Assembly (NCBI RefSeq): GCF_001263175.1
Contig: NZ_CP012332.1
Location: forward strand, 1,857,501 to 1,921,500
Reading direction: 5' to 3'
DNA length: 64,000 nucleotides
DNA from: Vulgatibacter incomptus
GTDB lineage: Bacteria; Myxococcota; Myxococcia; Myxococcales; Vulgatibacteraceae
Shown here: one piece after another, positions 26,926-34,570 of the stretch
Layout of the letters: every line of letters begins with the position of its first letter
How positions within the stretch are numbered: the first letter of the stretch is position 1
Notes under the pieces: model-generated
What the model was told of the DNA's origin: nothing
Seen by the model: only the letters and a program-made list of their open reading frames with translations
Databases searched by the model: none
Position numbers and translations under genes: made by a program

Positions 26926-26951
26926 GACGTGGACCTCATTCAAACCGGTTC
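26926..26951 (-). promoter_or_regulatory. Candidate ECF-sigma promoter of the sigma/anti-sigma operon
   Basis: GAACC (26951-26947) and CGTC (26929-26926) are separated by 17 bases, about 30-50 bp before the first gene of the operon. ECF factors usually recognise an AAC-type -35 and a CGT-type -10 at such spacing and often activate their own operon. This is a match by eye only. Confidence 0.35.
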
Positions 26952-27156
26952 GGAGCAGTTGTATCCCCTGCGGACGAGCAGGCGACCTTACTCGATCCTT
27001 CGTTTCGGACGTAAGCAGGCATTCACGTCGGTCGGGTGCCCCCTCGCCGGGCGCGCCCGCGAGTGGCCGCCGTCCGGCGCCAATTTCGCGGGGCGTTGGC
27101 GGTCCGGAGCCAGATCCTTACGGTGGTGCACCCGCGCGCTCCAGGAGGCCCCGACC

Positions 27157-27456
27157 ATGGAGTATCTCGTCACCATGACCACCCACGTTCCCGCTGGAAC
27201 TTCAGAGACGACCGTGAAGGAGGTCCAAGCCCGAGAGGCGGCACGCTCGCGCGAGCTGGCAGAGCAGGGATATCTGCTTCGACTGTGGCGTCCGCCGCTG
27301 AAACCTGGAGAGTGGCGAACGCTCGGGCTGTTTGCCGCCGACGACGTGGGCCAGCTCCAGGAAGTCCTCGCCTCGATGCCGCTTCACGTGTGGCGCAACG
27401 ACGAGGTGACGCCGCTCTCGCCCCACCCGAACGACCCCGCTCAGCCTCGGAGGTAG
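27157..27456 (+). CDS. Muconolactone-isomerase-like small enzyme
   Basis: A 99-residue alpha+beta-barrel protein of the muconolactone delta-isomerase type. 'MEYLVTMTTHVP' is the first strand, followed by the helix 'EVQAREAARSRELAEQGYLLRLWR', whose Glu and Arg are conserved in the family, then 'LGLFAADDVGQLQEVLASMP' and 'WRNDEVTPLSPHPND', the family's typical ending. Family members isomerise muconolactone in the beta-ketoadipate pathway, but many homologues of this length occur outside it, and no other catechol-pathway gene is near. ATG 27157 was chosen for AGGAGG eight bases upstream; the open frame begins earlier. It precedes the VOC-family gene by about 80 bp and may form an operon with it. 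Confidence 0.78.
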   Translation: MEYLVTMTTHVPAGTSETTVKEVQAREAARSRELAEQGYLLRLWRPPLKPGEWRTLGLFAADDVGQLQEVLASMPLHVWRNDEVTPLSPHPNDPAQPRR

Positions 27457-27534
27457 CCGACGCCCAAACGTGGGGTCGCCGCCACTCGGCGCCGTGCGCA
27501 GCGTCGCCCGACACCGGCCACCGAGGAGGTAGAT

Positions 27535-27987
27535 GTGAAGGAGACTCCGCCCGACTATTTCTGGCCCGAGACGGGGATGGTGCTCGCCCACCTGCTGATC
27601 GTTCGCGACGTGGACCGATCGCGCGAGTTCTACAGCAACGTGCTCGGCGCCCAGGTGCAGCGCGACCGAAACCCGTGCGTGATGCGCTTCCACAACAGCT
27701 ACATCGTGGTGAACGAAGAGGGCGGGCCAACCGACGACAAGCCCAAGGTCGACGCCCGGGCGCCGGCCGACTCGAAGACGCTGAGCAGCGCGCTCCTCGT
27801 CCGGGTCACCGACGTCCACGCCACCTATTCCACCTGGAAGACACGTGGCGCACGGTTTCTCACCGAACCGAAGGACCACGAGCTGGAGATCCGCTGCTAC
27901 CTGCAGGATCCGGACGGCTACCTGATCGAGCTGGGTCAGGCGACCGGGATCCTCGACGAGATGGGGATGGGGGCTCAGGCCCCCTGA
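27535..27987 (+). CDS. VOC-family (glyoxalase/dioxygenase-like) protein
   Basis: A 150-residue vicinal-oxygen-chelate fold protein. The first beta-alpha-beta-beta-beta unit starts 'MVLAHLLIVRDVDRSREFYSNVLG' in pattern, with the metal-site candidate His. The second unit ends with 'CYLQDPDGYLIELGQ', where the Glu is the usual metal ligand. Members bind a divalent metal and act as isomerases, dioxygenases or drug-binding proteins; the substrate cannot be told. The GTG start has GAGGAGG six bases upstream. It lies close behind the muconolactone-isomerase-like gene. Confidence 0.82.
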   Translation: MKETPPDYFWPETGMVLAHLLIVRDVDRSREFYSNVLGAQVQRDRNPCVMRFHNSYIVVNEEGGPTDDKPKVDARAPADSKTLSSALLVRVTDVHATYSTWKTRGARFLTEPKDHELEIRCYLQDPDGYLIELGQATGILDEMGMGAQAP

Positions 27988-28002
27988 TGGGGCACCGCCC
28001 TT

Positions 28003-28021
28003 CACGGGTATGGGATGTGCC
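28003..28021 (+). repeat. Duplicated upstream box of the lipoprotein pair, copy 1
   Basis: CACGGGTATGGGATGTGCC; 16 bases (28006-28021) are identical to 29272-29287. It sits 95 bp before the first lipoprotein ATG. A second shared stretch (GAACCA then a G run) immediately precedes each ATG. Confidence 0.75.
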
Positions 28022-28115
28022 TACCTCTCCGTTGGCTCGACCATCCTCGCCTGGCCAACAACGCCGGCGAATCGCGTCTCATCGAGACGCTTCGAACCAA
28101 TGGGGGGATTTCGAA

Positions 28116-29237
28116 ATGCTCGTGTCTGGCAAGAACAAGAGGATCGTTCGACTCGTCGCGATCGCGATTTGTGCTCACGTGTGGTCTGCCTGTGGCGGAA
28201 ACAGAATCGAGGCCGACTCCGGCCCCGACGTGGGCACGCTACGGATCGTGGCTCAGGCGGAGCACGCGGGCCCCGGTCCTGACCCCGACGAGATTGGCGC
28301 TCTGGACGTCGTTCTGATGCCACGTGGCACCATCGTCGGCGAAAACGGCCAGGTCGTGCCGACCCGGCGTTTCAACCTCGAGCGGGAACCGATCAGCGGA
28401 AAATGGACCTCGCACCTGGATCGGATCTACGTCGGAACGTACGACCTCTACGCCGTGGCGAGCCGTGAGGGGGAGGTCCTCTTTGTCTCGGATTCGCACA
28501 TGGTCACGATCACGAAGGAAGGCCCTACCACGGCGATCATCCTCATGAACCAGAGCACGAATCCCACCCTCGTGATGGCTCCGCTTGTCAGCTACGTGGC
28601 GTACCGCGACTGGGTTCAGCAAGGCGACTCAACCGAGATCCTGGTGGAGGCCTGGTTTGGCGAGGGCCAGCTCACCCTTTCGGGCCACTTTCCTCCGGGA
28701 GTCGAGAACGCCGGCGCCTTCGGGCCGCCCGCGACCATCGAAACGTACCTCGGGGTGATCGAGTGGGTCGCGCCCTACGACATCGGCCTCAAACCTCTAA
28801 TCCTCCGCGTCTCGGACGAGGACGACAACTCCGTCGAGCTCGGTATTTTCATTCGAGTCGGTGAGGCGAACGTCGATCGCGACTTCGAGGCGATTTTCAA
28901 CCATTCCCCGCGCATCGAGATTCACAGCGACCTCGAGATCACCCCTGACGCAACCACGGTGAAACTTCGCACCCAATGGTTCGACAGCGATTCCGCTGGT
29001 CCGATGCGGTACCGGTGGTGGAGCGACTGCGGTGGACGCTTCAGCCAAGGATCCGAATCGGGATGGGTGACCACCACGTCGGTAGGCCAGATCGTCAGCC
29101 TCCCCTTCGTGTACGAGATCGTCCGCCCGGACCACTATCAGTGCCAGTTCGACCTCACGGTCACCGATCCCGAAGGAGCGCAGTCCACCGAAATCCATGG
29201 CGTTTTTCCGATGTGGCCAGGGGAGTACATTCGGTGA
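28116..29237 (+). CDS. Lipoprotein of a tandem paralogous pair, copy 1
   Basis: A 373-residue lipoprotein: a basic N-terminus, a hydrophobic core and the lipobox 'HVWSAC'. The mature part starts 'DSGPDVGTLRIVAQAEHAGPGP' in pattern, with a beta domain ('LDVVLMPRGTIVGENGQ', 'YVGTYDLYAVAS', 'VTITKEGPTTAIILMNQ'), then two Ig-like or cadherin-like regions ('GLKPLILRVSDEDDNSVELG', 'MRYRWWSDCGGRF') and two paired Cys residues near the end. It aligns over its whole length with the next gene, so the two arose by tandem duplication. No enzyme motif is seen; a structural or binding role at the cell surface is likely. The start was placed where the signal peptide begins. The upstream box CACGGGTATGGG is shared with copy 2. 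Confidence 0.75.
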   Translation: MLVSGKNKRIVRLVAIAICAHVWSACGGNRIEADSGPDVGTLRIVAQAEHAGPGPDPDEIGALDVVLMPRGTIVGENGQVVPTRRFNLEREPISGKWTSHLDRIYVGTYDLYAVASREGEVLFVSDSHMVTITKEGPTTAIILMNQSTNPTLVMAPLVSYVAYRDWVQQGDSTEILVEAWFGEGQLTLSGHFPPGVENAGAFGPPATIETYLGVIEWVAPYDIGLKPLILRVSDEDDNSVELGIFIRVGEANVDRDFEAIFNHSPRIEIHSDLEITPDATTVKLRTQWFDSDSAGPMRYRWWSDCGGRFSQGSESGWVTTTSVGQIVSLPFVYEIVRPDHYQCQFDLTVTDPEGAQSTEIHGVFPMWPGEYIR

Positions 29238-29266
29238 GCTCGACACCCGGAAGGGGCCCCTCCCCT

Positions 29267-29287
29267 CACGCGGGTATGGGATGTGCC
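29267..29287 (+). repeat. Duplicated upstream box of the lipoprotein pair, copy 2
   Basis: Matches the box at 28003-28021 with two extra bases near the start. It lies 139 bp before the second lipoprotein ATG, so the duplicated unit included upstream regulatory sequence. Confidence 0.75.
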
Positions 29288-29425
29288 AGTGTGGCCAGCG
29301 GACCGACCTTTCGGCTCCGTCTGCAACCGCTCGATCCATGCATCGCCCGCCGGAATGGCCCAGCGAGGCGGACACTCCGCGTTGGAGAGCAGAGACGGTC
29401 ACTTGAACCATCGGGGGAAGTCGAC

Positions 29426-30544
29426 ATGTTTGCGTTCGGCAGAAAAATCGTTCCGCTCGTCGCCCTCTGGGCGTGTGCCTTCGTCTGGGGAGCCTGCGGC
29501 CGCTTCGGGGTCGTCGAGGAAGACCCGGGTCCCGACTCCGGCACGATCCGGGTCGTGGTCCAGCCGGCCCACGCAGGTCCCGGCCCGCAGCCCGGGGACA
29601 TCACGGGGGTCTTCGTCATCCTCGCGCCGCGCGGCACCATCATCGGTGACAACGGCGAAGTAGTGAACAACATCAACATCGAGCTCGAACGCGATCCGAT
29701 CTCCGGCCGGTGGAGCGCGTCGCGGGATCGGGTCTTCGTCGGGACCTACGCCCTCAGCGCCGAGGCCCAGAGCCCGCAGGGCGTGTTGTTCCGCTCGGAG
29801 CCGCGCGACGTCTCGATCACGAAAGACGCCCACTCGACCGTGGTCATCGTGATGAACCAGGCAAGCCAGCCCGGCGACATCTACGCACCCGTCCTGGGGT
29901 ACCTCGGTTTCCCGACCTACGTGGAGCAGGGAGACACCGCCCAGATCCACGTCGTGGCGAACCAGGGAGAGGGTGCGCTCACCGCCTCGGGATCGTTCCC
30001 GGCTGGAGCGCAATTCACCGGCGAGTTCGGCAACCCGGTCACCGTCGTCAACGGAGAGGCCATCCTCCAGTGGACCGCTCCCCGGAACAACGGGCCGAAG
30101 CCACTCATCATCCGCGTCAGCGACCAGGATGGAAACCGGGTCGAGATGGGCATCGTCATCCAGGTCGGAGTGGACTACGCCGAAGCCCTGCTGGAGGCGA
30201 CGTTCAACCTGGCGCCCCACGTGGAGATCCGGGGAGAGGTGACCCACAGCGCCGCGTCGAGCGAGCTCGCGATCCGTCTCCGATCGGTCGACACCGACTC
30301 GGTAGGCCAGATGCGTTACGAGTGGACGAGCACTTGCGGCGGCACCTTCACCCAGGGCGCGGCGACAGGCACCTTCACCACGACGACGACGGGTGAGATC
30401 GCGGAGGTGCGCTTCACGTACGAGGTCGTCGGCGCCGCCCGGCTGGAGAACTGCGTGCTCGAAGCGACCGTGACGGATCCGGAGCTCGCCTGGGCGTCGG
30501 AGTCCTACAACGTCCGGATGCTGCCGCCGGGCCAGGGCGGATGA
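29426..30544 (+). CDS. Lipoprotein of a tandem paralogous pair, copy 2
   Basis: A 372-residue lipoprotein with lipobox 'FVWGAC'. It is colinear with the previous gene: 'DPGPDSGTIRVVVQPAHAGPGP' in pattern, 'VILAPRGTIIGDNGEV', 'VFVGTYALSAEAQ', 'GPKPLIIRVSDQDGNRVEMG' and 'MRYEWTSTCGGTF'. It is closest in the Asp/Gly-rich strand motifs and more diverged in the signal peptide and tail. The two Cys residues near the end are kept, which suggests a disulfide. It lies 188 bp after copy 1 and has its own upstream box, so it may be separately expressed. A GC-rich inverted repeat follows the stop. Function is unknown. Confidence 0.75.
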   Translation: MFAFGRKIVPLVALWACAFVWGACGRFGVVEEDPGPDSGTIRVVVQPAHAGPGPQPGDITGVFVILAPRGTIIGDNGEVVNNINIELERDPISGRWSASRDRVFVGTYALSAEAQSPQGVLFRSEPRDVSITKDAHSTVVIVMNQASQPGDIYAPVLGYLGFPTYVEQGDTAQIHVVANQGEGALTASGSFPAGAQFTGEFGNPVTVVNGEAILQWTAPRNNGPKPLIIRVSDQDGNRVEMGIVIQVGVDYAEALLEATFNLAPHVEIRGEVTHSAASSELAIRLRSVDTDSVGQMRYEWTSTCGGTFTQGAATGTFTTTTTGEIAEVRFTYEVVGAARLENCVLEATVTDPELAWASESYNVRMLPPGQGG

Positions 30545-30554
30545 CCAAATGAAA

Positions 30555-30577
30555 CGGGCCTGCTCGAGGCAGGCCCG
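30555..30577. terminator. Hairpin terminator after the lipoprotein pair
   Basis: CGGGCCTGC and GCAGGCCCG form a 9-bp perfect stem with a 5-base loop, ten bases after the stop at 30544. The T-rich tail is better on the minus strand (GTTTCATTT), so it may work in both directions. Confidence 0.6.
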
Positions 30578-30607
30578 CTTCCTTGAAAGCCCTGAACCGC
30601 TAGCCGA

Positions 30608-30630
30608 GGCGCCCCAGTTCACGGGGCGCC
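30608..30630. terminator. Hairpin after pdhC
   Basis: GGCGCCCC and GGGGCGCC form an 8-bp stem with a 7-base loop, 15 bases beyond the pdhC stop on the minus strand. No T run follows, so it is a weaker candidate. Confidence 0.4.
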
Positions 30631-30645
30631 CGGTCAGCGACAAAT

Positions 30646-32352
30646 TCAGCCGATCAGCATCCGCATCGGGTTCTCCAGGACCTTCTTCACCGCCTGGAGG
30701 AACTGGGCGCCCACGGCGCCGTCGACGATCCGGTGATCGCCCGAGTAGCCGATCCGCATCCGCTGGCCGATGACGATCTGGCCACCCTGCACCACCGGCT
30801 CCTCGCGGACCTTGCCCACGCTGACGATGGACGCCTGCGGCGGGTTGACGATCGCGTAGAAGTGCTCGATGTCGAACATGCCCAGGTTAGACACGGTGAT
30901 CGTGCCGCCCAGGTAGTCGTCGGGCTTCAGCTTCTTGTCGCGGGCCTTCCCGGCCAGGTCGCGGACCTGACGCCCGAGCTCGCCGAGGGCGAGCTTGTCG
31001 GCGCCCCGGACCACGGGGGTGATCAGCCCCTCCTCGAGAGCAACCGCCACACCGAGGTTCACCGTATCCGGAATGAAGACGGTGTTCTCGTCGCGGAGCT
31101 GACCCTGAACGCGCGGGACCTCCATCGCGGCGACGGCGACGGCCTTGAGAACGAGGTCGTTCACCGAGACCTTGACGTCGGAGGCCTTCGCCCGATCCCG
31201 GAGCTCCAGCGCAGCCGCCATGTCCACGTCGAGCGTGAGGTAGAAGTGCGGCACCTCGCGCTTGGACTGCTGGAGATTGCGCGCGATCGCCTTGCGCATC
31301 TGGGACATCGGGACGGTCTTGCCGCCGGGTGCCGCGGGAGCCGCCGCTGCGGCAGGAGCCGCTGCAGCCACGGCCTTGGGCGCCTCCTCGACGTCGCGGC
31401 GGGTGATCCGCCCGCCGGGGCCGGATCCCGAGACCGTGAGGAGGTCGATCCCGCGCTCGGCCGCGATCTTGCGGGCGAGCGGCGAGGCCAGGACCTTCTC
31501 GCCGTTGGCCTTGCGGGGCGCCACCGGCACGGCCGGCGCGATCCCGTGGCCGAAGCCGAAGGTCAGGCCGACGATCTCGCCGGGCACTTCGCGCTTGGCG
31601 TACTTGACGGGTCCCGAGGGAGCTGCGGCGGGCGCCGCTGCGGCCGGCTTCCAGGTGACCTTCTCGCCCTTTGACGGAGCCTCGGGCGCGGCGGCGGGAG
31701 CCTTCTCGGCAACGGCCGGGGCCTCGCCCCCTGCTGCGGCCTCCCAGCTCGCGCCGGGCTTGCCGATCACCGCGATCACGGAGCCCACCTTCGCGGAGCC
31801 TCCGTCGGCGACCAGGATCTTGAGGACCGTGCCGCCCTCGTAGGCCTCCATCTCGAGGGTGGCCTTGTCCGTCTCCACCTCGGCGATCGGATCGCCGGGC
31901 GAGACCTTCTGCCCTTCCTTCGCGATCCAGCGCTGGATCGTCCCCTCGGTCATGGTGTCCGAGAGCTTGGGCATGAAGACGGGCTTCGCGTCGCCGGACG
32001 GAGCCGGCTTCGCAGCCGCCTTCGGTTCCTCGGCCTTGGGCGCTTCGGCCTTGGGAGCCTCGGCCGTCGGCGCCTCGGGGCCACCAGCGCCGGCGACCTT
32101 CTGCCAGTCCTCGCCCTGCTTGCCGATCACGGCGATGATCGCGCCCACGTTGGCCGTGCCGCCGTCGCCGGTGATGATCTTGAGGATCGTCCCCGCCTCG
32201 TAAGCCTCCATTTCCAAGGTGGCCTTGTCCGTCTCCACCTCGGCGATCGGATCACCGGCGCGGACGGCCTGCCCTTCCTTGACGAGCCACTTCTGGATGG
32301 TGCCCTCGGTCATCGTGTCCGAGAGCTTCGGCATCTGGATCGCGCTTGCCAT
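30646..32352 (-). CDS. pdhC: Pyruvate dehydrogenase E2 (dihydrolipoamide acetyltransferase)
   Basis: E2 forms the core of the pyruvate dehydrogenase complex and passes the acetyl group from E1 to coenzyme A. It has 568 residues in the order lipoyl domain 1 (lipoylated Lys43 in 'ETDKATLEM'), lipoyl domain 2 (Lys163 in the same motif), Ala/Pro-rich linkers, a peripheral-subunit-binding domain (about 287-323: 'ASPLARKIAAERGIDL', 'GPGGRITRRDV'), and the catalytic acetyltransferase domain with the active-site His540 in 'DHRIVDGA'. The duplicated lipoyl domains are nearly identical, suggesting a recent internal duplication. It lies 11 bp after pdhB in the pdhA-pdhB-pdhC operon. No E3 (lipoamide dehydrogenase) gene is in the window. 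Confidence 0.95.
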   Translation of the reverse strand: MASAIQMPKLSDTMTEGTIQKWLVKEGQAVRAGDPIAEVETDKATLEMEAYEAGTILKIITGDGGTANVGAIIAVIGKQGEDWQKVAGAGGPEAPTAEAPKAEAPKAEEPKAAAKPAPSGDAKPVFMPKLSDTMTEGTIQRWIAKEGQKVSPGDPIAEVETDKATLEMEAYEGGTVLKILVADGGSAKVGSVIAVIGKPGASWEAAAGGEAPAVAEKAPAAAPEAPSKGEKVTWKPAAAAPAAAPSGPVKYAKREVPGEIVGLTFGFGHGIAPAVPVAPRKANGEKVLASPLARKIAAERGIDLLTVSGSGPGGRITRRDVEEAPKAVAAAAPAAAAAPAAPGGKTVPMSQMRKAIARNLQQSKREVPHFYLTLDVDMAAALELRDRAKASDVKVSVNDLVLKAVAVAAMEVPRVQGQLRDENTVFIPDTVNLGVAVALEEGLITPVVRGADKLALGELGRQVRDLAGKARDKKLKPDDYLGGTITVSNLGMFDIEHFYAIVNPPQASIVSVGKVREEPVVQGGQIVIGQRMRIGYSGDHRIVDGAVGAQFLQAVKKVLENPMRMLIG

Positions 32353-32362
32353 CGAATGCTCC

Positions 32363-33346
32363 CTACGAACGGACGTTGAGGGCGTTCTTCACGCCGGCGA
32401 CAACGCTGGTGGGGTCCGGGCGTGCCGCGTCCTCGAGCGTACGAGCGTACGGCATCGGGACGTCGGCGCCGGTCACGCGGATCACGGGGCTGTCGAGGAC
32501 GTCGAAGCAGGCTCGCTGAACGATGTCGGAGATCTGGGCGCCCACGTTGTAGTAGGGCCAGCCCTCCTCGAAGACCACGCACGCGCCGGTCTTCCGGACG
32601 CTGTTGACGATGATCTCCTCGTCGAGGGGACGGATCGTCCGCGGGTCGACGACCTCGCAGTTGATCCCATCCTTCGCGAGGAGCTCCGCACCGTCGAGCG
32701 CGATCTTGAGCGCCTTGCCCCACGCCACGATGGTGCAGTCGGTGCCCTCGCGCTTGATGTCGCCCTTGCCGATGGGGATCGTGTACTCGCCCTCCGGCAC
32801 CATGCCCTTCCACGCGTACATGGTCTCGCTCTCCATGAACACGACGGGGTCGGGATCACGGATGGCGGACTTGAGCAGGCCCTTGGCGTCGGCCGGCGTG
32901 CTGGGGACGATCACCTTGATGCCGGGGAAGTAGGCGTACTGCGCCTCGAACCACTGCGAGTGCTGGGCGCCCAGGCTGCGCGCCGCGCCGTTGGGGCCGC
33001 GGAACACGATCGGGCAGCTGAGCTCTCCCGCCGCCATGTAGCGCATCTTCGCCGCGGTGTTGACGATCTGGTCCATCGCGAGGATCGCGAAGTTCCAGGT
33101 CATCACCTCGATGATCGGCTTCAGGCCCATCATCGCGGCGCCGACGCCGAGGCCGCAGAAGCCGAGCTCCGAGATCGGGCTGTCGACCACGCGCTTGGGG
33201 CCGTACTTGTCGAGGAGGCCCTTCGACACCTTGTACGCGCCGTTGTACGCGCCGACCTCCTCCCCCATCAGGAAGGTGTCCGGATCGCGCCCGAGCTCCT
33301 CGTCGAGCGCCTCGTTCAGTGCATCACGGAAAGTGAGCTCACGCAT
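32363..33346 (-). CDS. pdhB: Pyruvate dehydrogenase E1 component, beta subunit
   Basis: Beta subunit of the thiamine-diphosphate-dependent E1, which decarboxylates pyruvate together with PdhA. It has 327 residues. 'FLMGEEVGAYNGAYKVSKGL' carries the Glu that activates thiamine diphosphate. 'RVVDSPISELGFCGLGVGAA' and 'AKMRYMAAGE' are typical of the transketolase pyrimidine-binding domain, and the C-terminal transketolase domain has 'VVDPRTIRPLD'. ATG 33346 was chosen because it overlaps the pdhA stop (TAATG), which implies coupled translation; the open frame upstream lies inside pdhA. Confidence 0.95.
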   Translation of the reverse strand: MRELTFRDALNEALDEELGRDPDTFLMGEEVGAYNGAYKVSKGLLDKYGPKRVVDSPISELGFCGLGVGAAMMGLKPIIEVMTWNFAILAMDQIVNTAAKMRYMAAGELSCPIVFRGPNGAARSLGAQHSQWFEAQYAYFPGIKVIVPSTPADAKGLLKSAIRDPDPVVFMESETMYAWKGMVPEGEYTIPIGKGDIKREGTDCTIVAWGKALKIALDGAELLAKDGINCEVVDPRTIRPLDEEIIVNSVRKTGACVVFEEGWPYYNVGAQISDIVQRACFDVLDSPVIRVTGADVPMPYARTLEDAARPDPTSVVAGVKNALNVRS

Positions 33347-34362
33347 TACTTCATGTCTCCGTGCTGGCGAATGGGGTCGACGTAGATGTCCTCGTAGAGG
33401 TCGGAGACCGGAGGCCACGGCGACTCTTCGGCGAAGCGGATGGACTCCTCGACGTCCTTGTCGATCTGCTCGTCGATGGCGTCGAGCTCCGCCTCCTTCG
33501 CTGCCTTCTTCGAGAGGATCCAGTCCCGCATCTTGGGGATGGGATCGAGCTTCCGCTCCTGGTCGACCTCCTCGCGAGTCCGGTAGACCGCGGGGTCGGA
33601 CATGGAGTGGCCGCGGTAGCGGTAGGTGTCGGCCTCGATGAGGGTCGGACCCTCGCCGGCGCGAGCGCGGTCGGCGGCGGCCTTCACCGCCTCATACATC
33701 GCCAGCGTGTCCTTGCCGTCGGCGTACACGCCGGGCATGTCGTAGGCGCAAGCGCGCTTGTGCACCTGGGTCACCGCCGAGGAGACCTCGATGGGCGTAC
33801 CCATGCCGTAGCGGTTGTTCTCGCAGATGAAGATCGCCGGGACCTTCCAGAGCGCCGCCATGTTGAGCGCCTCGTGGAACGCACCCTGGTTCACGGCCGC
33901 CTCGCCGAAGTAGCAGACGGTGACCTTCCCGTCCTCGCGGTACTTCGAGGAGTAGGCCGCGCCGAGCGCGAGCGGGATCTGGCCGCCGACGATGCCCCAG
34001 CCGCCGTAGAAGTTCCGGGGGATGTCGAAGAGGTGCATCGAGCCGCCCTTGCCCTTGGCGACGCCGGTGACCTTGCCGAAGAGCTCCGCCATCACCGGGC
34101 CGGGAGGCGTCCCGCGCGTGAGGATCTGCCCGTGGTCACGGTAGGCCGTGATCACGTAGTCGTCAGGAGTGATGCCGAACTCGGTGCCGACGGCAACGGC
34201 CTCCTGGCCGATGTACAGGTGACAGAAACCCGCAATCTTCTGCAGCGCGTACTGCTGCGCACAACGCTCCTCGAACTTCCGCAGCAGCACGAGCTGCCGG
34301 TACATGTTCACGAGGGTTGCCTTGTCGAGCTTTTCCGCGAGCCCGTAGGTAGGCTTCGCCAC
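33346..34362 (-). CDS. pdhA: Pyruvate dehydrogenase E1 component, alpha subunit
   Basis: Alpha subunit of E1, binding thiamine diphosphate through 'GKGGSMHLF' and the later 'YFGEAAVNQGAFHEALNMAALWKVPAIFICENN' region (Gly-Glu/Asn pattern). 'TYRYRGHSMSDP' is the conserved phosphorylation-loop-like segment. The protein is 338 residues from the GTG at 34362. That start is preferred because AGGAGG sits five bases upstream and because ATGs at 34419 and 34395 fall within the apparent promoter. It is first in the pdhA-pdhB-pdhC operon and diverges from fabI. Confidence 0.95.
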   Translation of the reverse strand: MAKPTYGLAEKLDKATLVNMYRQLVLLRKFEERCAQQYALQKIAGFCHLYIGQEAVAVGTEFGITPDDYVITAYRDHGQILTRGTPPGPVMAELFGKVTGVAKGKGGSMHLFDIPRNFYGGWGIVGGQIPLALGAAYSSKYREDGKVTVCYFGEAAVNQGAFHEALNMAALWKVPAIFICENNRYGMGTPIEVSSAVTQVHKRACAYDMPGVYADGKDTLAMYEAVKAAADRARAGEGPTLIEADTYRYRGHSMSDPAVYRTREEVDQERKLDPIPKMRDWILSKKAAKEAELDAIDEQIDKDVEESIRFAEESPWPPVSDLYEDIYVDPIRQHGDMK

Positions 34363-34390
34363 ACAGACCTCCTGGTGAAAAACCGCAGGA

Positions 34391-34419
34391 GTCATAGGGT
34401 TTTCAGCAAGGGAGGTCAA
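34391..34419 (-). promoter_or_regulatory. Housekeeping promoter of pdhA-pdhB-pdhC
   Basis: TTGACC (34419-34414) and TATGAC (34396-34391) are 17 bases apart, close to the sigma-70 consensus. Transcription would begin near 34384, leaving a leader of about 20 bases with AGGAGG before the pdhA GTG. Confidence 0.6.
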
Positions 34420-34570
34420 AGGAAAAGGCCCAACGCGGCGCGTCGCCGGACGGTAGCGGAAATGGAGCGCGGATTCGGCGTTCGCCTGCCGCGGCGATTC
34501 TGGTAGAACGGCCGGATTCCACGCTACGACGGTTGCTTCCGGCGACCGTCTCTTGGCTTAGGAGAGATCC

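Noticed and set aside
25356-26939. A 527-codon sigma factor with a large N-terminal extension
   Set aside because: The first 330 codons overlap the secreted-protein gene and show no sigma character; the sigma starts near 25952.
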